A DNA stretch of 33,871 nt. It comes from Coleofasciculus sp. LEGE 07092 (lineage in GTDB: Bacteria > Cyanobacteriota > Cyanobacteriia > Cyanobacteriales > Coleofasciculaceae). Position numbers and translations under genes: made by a program. Below, one piece after another: positions 30,832 to 33,871 of this stretch. Under the pieces are notes generated by a model that was not told the origin of the DNA, made no database searches, and saw only the letters and a list, made by a program, of their open reading frames with translations. Position 1 is the first letter of the stretch. Each line of letters begins with the position of its first letter. The stretch spans positions 1-33,871 of the forward strand of contig NZ_JADEWY010000076.1 in the NCBI RefSeq assembly GCF_015207375.1, read 5' to 3'.

Positions 30832-33495
30832 TCAGTTATTCATGTTATTTTCGGTTAAGCGATCGCGATTTGACCCCCTGCGATCGCCATAGTTGAGTAA
30901 TCGTTCGATTATTTCTAGACGGTCGTGCCACACTTGTACTTGATAAGCTTGTTGAGGGGTATGTTCCTGCATCCATTTCTGAAATTGAGAACGGAAGGAT
31001 GAGAGCGCCATTTTTGCGGAGAGCCAATTACTTTTCGATGGCTCTGTTGCGAGTTGATCGAGGGCTGTTGAAAGAACCTCAGCTTGAGCAACCCACTCGG
31101 AAAGAGCCTCTGGGTTAATCGCCATTTGATCGCGGGTCAACAAAAAACTCCATTCCCGTTGTAGTGAGGCATATCGAGCCGCTGCTGCTTTGAAGGGCTG
31201 ACGATAGGGTACAACTTCCACGGCAGCTTCCTCCTGGCTCCCCTGAGTGCGATTGAAGATACCGCGCAGATTTTCATCCAGATTTTCCACGGCAAATAGA
31301 GCATACCCGCCGGCGGGTAAATCTCGCAGGAGTTGAATTTGGTCAACAGCGACGATATTGGGCAAATTCAACAGTCGAATCCCAGGTAAAAGCAATGCTG
31401 AACTGAGAGTTGGTTCTCTGAGCAACGGTTGGGCAAGATTCTGCAATCCTTCCGTATCTAAGGCATAGGTCATTGGCACAACGAGGTCAATATCACCCCG
31501 AATTGCCCAGTTTTCCCAATTTTGCTGTAGTCGTTGCAGGCGCTCAACACGGGGCAGGGCAAACACCGCCGCCGATAGAATTAGATTGGGATGTTGCGAT
31601 CGCAAGCGAGCTGACACCGACGCCACAAAGCTATCAACTTGCCGAACACGAAATTGTGTCCACCTTTCCCATAACGAATCACCGGGGTAAACTTCTATCG
31701 GATCAACCCCCGTCATCTCCTGAAACTGCTGCCGTGCCGCCATCCCGTAACCGTAGGTTTGATTTACCCTCGGGTCTTGAAAAGGATAGCGAATGTAGTC
31801 AAGCTGAATGCCATCCACCTCGTAGTTATTGGCAATTTCTTCTAAAAGAGCCATCAAATAGCGGCGAACCTCTAGATTAGCAGGGTCTAGGAATGCCTTT
31901 TTGGTATTCCCATCAAACAGACGCCCCTGTTTGTCAACCATTGCCCAGTCGGGATGAGCACTCAGCACAGGTCCTAGATAGTCAGCCGATTGGTTCAACA
32001 GGGCGTTGTGACGCTGGTTTGCCGCCGCAAAGATCCAAACCCAGGCGTGTAATTCCATACCCCGCTCGTGGGCTAATTTAACTGCCGCTTTTAGGGGGTC
32101 CCAACCTTTTATTAGGGGGTTTTGCTCGGATGCAACCCGACTGGGGTAAATCGGATAGCTGGCATTAACGGTTTCAAAGAAGACTGTGTTCAATCCTGCT
32201 GCTGCCAGTTGATCGAAAATCCTGGCTAAATCCCGCTCCGACTTCGCTTTGACAATAGTACCCCGGTCTAACCAAATTGCCCGAATTTCCGGTTGAGCCA
32301 ACTTTCGGTCTATTGGGTAGTTATCCCAAAGCAGGCGTCGTGCGTGCAGCCATTCTTGTCTTGCCAGAGTATAGTCTTGCGATCGCGCCGCATTCAGGAA
32401 ACTTTGCAAACCCGCCCTCGCCTGAGCCACTACCCGGCTAGCAGAGCCAGTTGTAACTCCTGAATGGAGACTGACTACTGTTGCTGAACCTTTGGTACTG
32501 GTACTGCCCGATTCCTCGGCAGTGGTGTCGCTGAGTAACCCAACGTCGCTATTCGTAGCGTTGGCAGCGAGTAGCGCACTTTCAAATCGACCGATCAGAT
32601 TTTCTAACTCCTGACTCATGGCAGCGACTTCTGTAGGGGTGAGCCTTGTCCAATCTTGGGGCGGCGTTTGTTCGGGCAGCACTAAAGCATCAGGATTGCT
32701 AACGGTCGATTCGACTCCATTACCACTGGCTACTGATGGTAGTTTGCTAACGGGTGGAGTGGCTGTTTCGGCTGATGGAGAACGATTATCACAATAGTTT
32801 GAAGAATTTGGTGTTCTCTTTCCAGGAGTGACGTTGTAGCGATTCAGAGCCGCTCGCAACCAAGCCACATCTACATCGACGGGTGCCACTCCCCTGACAC
32901 CCCAGCGCCAACCCAAGAAGGTCGATTGGCTTGTCGTCACAACTGCTGGTGGATTTTCGTCTTGCTCCCACACGGCTGCTGCCGTCGATTTTAAATTAGC
33001 CGGAATCACAACCCCTCCAGAAAAAGTGCCAGTTAATCCCACATCAGGAACCCAACTGGGGGTGTCCGTGGGTGAGGTTTCCAGACTAGAGGGTTGGGTT
33101 AGGGCAAAACCCCAATAGGCACCCAAAAGCGATCGCAAGCGGTTGCGGACTTCAGGTTGAGACAAAACGCCTGCTGGTCCGCTGACAATCACCCGACCGC
33201 CTTGGTACATCCAGTCTTGCAATGCAGCGAGCTGGGATGGTTCGAGTCGCTCGATATTCGGTAAAAACAGGAGTTGAGTGCTGCTCAAGTCTGATGCCTG
33301 CTGAACTTGTGTCAAGTCAACAATACAGTAATCGACACCAGTTGAAAGCAAGCGATCGGTAATTTCTGACCAATATCCTTCGTTATCGGGGCTTTTCACC
33401 ACCCCCAGCGTTGCTTGTTGGGCTAAGGCGGGTAGTAGAAGTGCTAACGGATTGAGTAGGGTTGCGATCGCTAGGCTAACAACTAGTTTTTTCAT
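30832..33495 (-). CDS. Secreted GHL10/DUF187 glycoside-hydrolase-like protein
   Basis: The 887-aa protein starts with a clear signal peptide (MKKLVVSLAIATLL..., cleavage near 'ALAQQ'). Residues about 30-220 resemble a glutamine-amidotransferase-like domain ('LQDWMYQGGRVIVSGPAG'). A Ser/Thr/Pro-rich linker with helical stretches follows (about 225-400). The GHL10 TIM-barrel spans about 403-750: 'EIRAIWLDRGTIVKAKS', 'AAGLNTVFFETVNASYPIYPS', 'HAWVWIFAA', 'VDGIQLDYIRYP' (561-571) and 'DLVVPMTYAL'. The helical C-terminus has no known role. Such proteins are thought to act on envelope or extracellular glycans. I start at 33495; an open frame continues 39 codons upstream but is encoded by repeat DNA and precedes the signal peptide. 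Confidence 0.85.
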   Translation of the reverse strand: MKKLVVSLAIATLLNPLALLLPALAQQATLGVVKSPDNEGYWSEITDRLLSTGVDYCIVDLTQVQQASDLSSTQLLFLPNIERLEPSQLAALQDWMYQGGRVIVSGPAGVLSQPEVRNRLRSLLGAYWGFALTQPSSLETSPTDTPSWVPDVGLTGTFSGGVVIPANLKSTAAAVWEQDENPPAVVTTSQSTFLGWRWGVRGVAPVDVDVAWLRAALNRYNVTPGKRTPNSSNYCDNRSPSAETATPPVSKLPSVASGNGVESTVSNPDALVLPEQTPPQDWTRLTPTEVAAMSQELENLIGRFESALLAANATNSDVGLLSDTTAEESGSTSTKGSATVVSLHSGVTTGSASRVVAQARAGLQSFLNAARSQDYTLARQEWLHARRLLWDNYPIDRKLAQPEIRAIWLDRGTIVKAKSERDLARIFDQLAAAGLNTVFFETVNASYPIYPSRVASEQNPLIKGWDPLKAAVKLAHERGMELHAWVWIFAAANQRHNALLNQSADYLGPVLSAHPDWAMVDKQGRLFDGNTKKAFLDPANLEVRRYLMALLEEIANNYEVDGIQLDYIRYPFQDPRVNQTYGYGMAARQQFQEMTGVDPIEVYPGDSLWERWTQFRVRQVDSFVASVSARLRSQHPNLILSAAVFALPRVERLQRLQQNWENWAIRGDIDLVVPMTYALDTEGLQNLAQPLLREPTLSSALLLPGIRLLNLPNIVAVDQIQLLRDLPAGGYALFAVENLDENLRGIFNRTQGSQEEAAVEVVPYRQPFKAAAARYASLQREWSFLLTRDQMAINPEALSEWVAQAEVLSTALDQLATEPSKSNWLSAKMALSSFRSQFQKWMQEHTPQQAYQVQVWHDRLEIIERLLNYGDRRGSNRDRLTENNMNN

Positions 33496-33513
33496 AAGCT
33501 CGTTTGAAGAAAA

Positions 33514-33564
33514 GGAGTGGGGAGTGGGCTTCGCCGTGAGCGTCAGCCGAACGGGAGTGGGGAA
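33514..33564. repeat. Interspersed repeat, copy 2 (inverted relative to the one in menD)
   Basis: The reverse complement reads TCCCCACTCCCGTTCGGCTG, then ACGCTCACGGCGAAGCCCAC, then TCCCCACTCC. It differs from the menD copy by a one-base gap and two substitutions over about 50 bases. It lies in the leader of the GHL10 gene. Confidence 0.8.
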
Positions 33565-33696
33565 GATGGTCTTTTTTGTAATAGCAGTGGGCTGTGTTGC
33601 CTTTTTGGGCAAGGGTGGCTAGGATCGTGTTTTCTTGTAAGCTTCACGCCATGAAGCGTAGACCCAAATATCGCCTACATCCTAATAGCAACAGCC

Positions 33697-33871
33697 ATGC
33701 CCCTACCTCCTATAATCCCCGACCCAGGCAATGACTACAACACGGCTCTTGATATTGGTGTTCTAGGGACTCAGCAAACCTTCACCGATGCCGTGGGGAG
33801 TCTTGACCGCAAGGACTTCTACCAATTTACCCTCAATCAGAATAGCCAAGTGAGTCTCAACCTAAGTGGGC
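33697..33871 (+). CDS. Start of a PPC-type secreted/calcium-binding protein (partial)
   Basis: From the ATG at 33697 the frame is open to the window edge: 58 residues containing 'DPGNDYNTALDIGVLGTQQT' and 'LDRKDFYQFTLNQNSQVSLNL'. This is the typical beginning of a PPC (pre-peptidase C-terminal) domain as found at the start of large cyanobacterial exoproteins. There is no signal peptide, as in many type I-secreted proteins of this group. The 3' part is missing, so the full domain content cannot be told. A GCTTCA/TGAAGC hairpin lies upstream at 33641-33657. Confidence 0.75.
   Translation, partial: MPLPPIIPDPGNDYNTALDIGVLGTQQTFTDAVGSLDRKDFYQFTLNQNSQVSLNLSG

Noticed and set aside
1..33871. CRISPR arrays, tRNA or rRNA genes, intact insertion sequences, phage or toxin-antitoxin genes
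   Set aside because: None recognised on either strand. The only regular direct repeats are the coding pentapeptide tract and short AT- or GC-rich interspersed repeats; tRNAscan and CRISPR finders should confirm.

Overview
The window looks like a cyanobacterial chromosome segment. The evidence is the phylloquinone genes menD and menG, a Rubisco accumulation factor (Raf1), many copies of the HIP1 octamer GCGATCGC (about 20 seen by eye, roughly one per 1.5 kb), cyanobacterium-type short interspersed repeats, and a mycosporine-like amino acid (MAA, UV-sunscreen) gene cluster. Repeat content and gene style suggest a filamentous Microcoleus/Coleofasciculus-like lineage, but that is an impression, not a demonstrated placement.

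Layout. 1-7.8 kb is housekeeping: a small protein plus bioF (+ strand), then a GsiB/YflT-type stress protein, a PhzF-family protein, a DUF445 membrane protein, menG/ubiE and a REC-GAF response regulator (all - strand), then raf1 (+). 7.9-17.1 kb is a five-gene - strand operon, mysA-mysB-mysC-transporter-mysE. A ~1 kb AT-rich leader/regulatory region follows (17.1-18.1 kb). 18.1-21.4 kb holds yebC, a decayed TnpB transposase tail, a D-ribulose-kinase-like FGGY kinase and an SGNH hydrolase. 21.5-23.7 kb has a small conserved protein and menD (+). 23.8-26.4 kb has a DNA methyltransferase overlapping tgt, and a hypothetical gene (-). cobS (+) follows. 27.6-33.5 kb is an envelope/secretion block: a secreted PPC-domain protein, a TpsB/FhaC-type outer-membrane transporter with a very unusual N-terminus, and a GHL10/DUF187 glycosidase-like protein. 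A secreted PPC-type gene (+) runs off the right end.

The MAA operon is the centre of interest. By analogy with the Anabaena variabilis pathway, MysA makes the cyclohexenone core from sedoheptulose 7-phosphate, MysB O-methylates it, MysC (ATP-grasp) adds glycine to give mycosporine-glycine, and the NRPS-like MysE adds a second amino acid. The MysE adenylation code reads DVWHISLIDK, a serine code, so shinorine is the predicted product. Four things are non-standard. MysE carries an extra N-terminal condensation domain whose HHxxxDG motif has decayed to HKxxxDW. MysA has a divergent phosphate/NAD-binding loop (DAGPSPRTCTN in place of the usual DA-V-IK-VN type). A PutP-like sodium:solute symporter gene, bracketed by short inverted repeats, sits between mysC and mysE. 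That symporter has glycine where E. coli PutP has the essential Asp55.

Other points worth a look: tgt appears to start at an AUU codon; menD contains two in-frame insertions of interspersed-repeat DNA, one of which has a second copy near 33.5 kb; the TpsB protein has about 34 Pro/Ser-rich pentapeptide units before its POTRA domains; a terminator-like hairpin abuts the tpsB start codon. No CRISPR array, tRNA, rRNA or intact insertion sequence was recognised.
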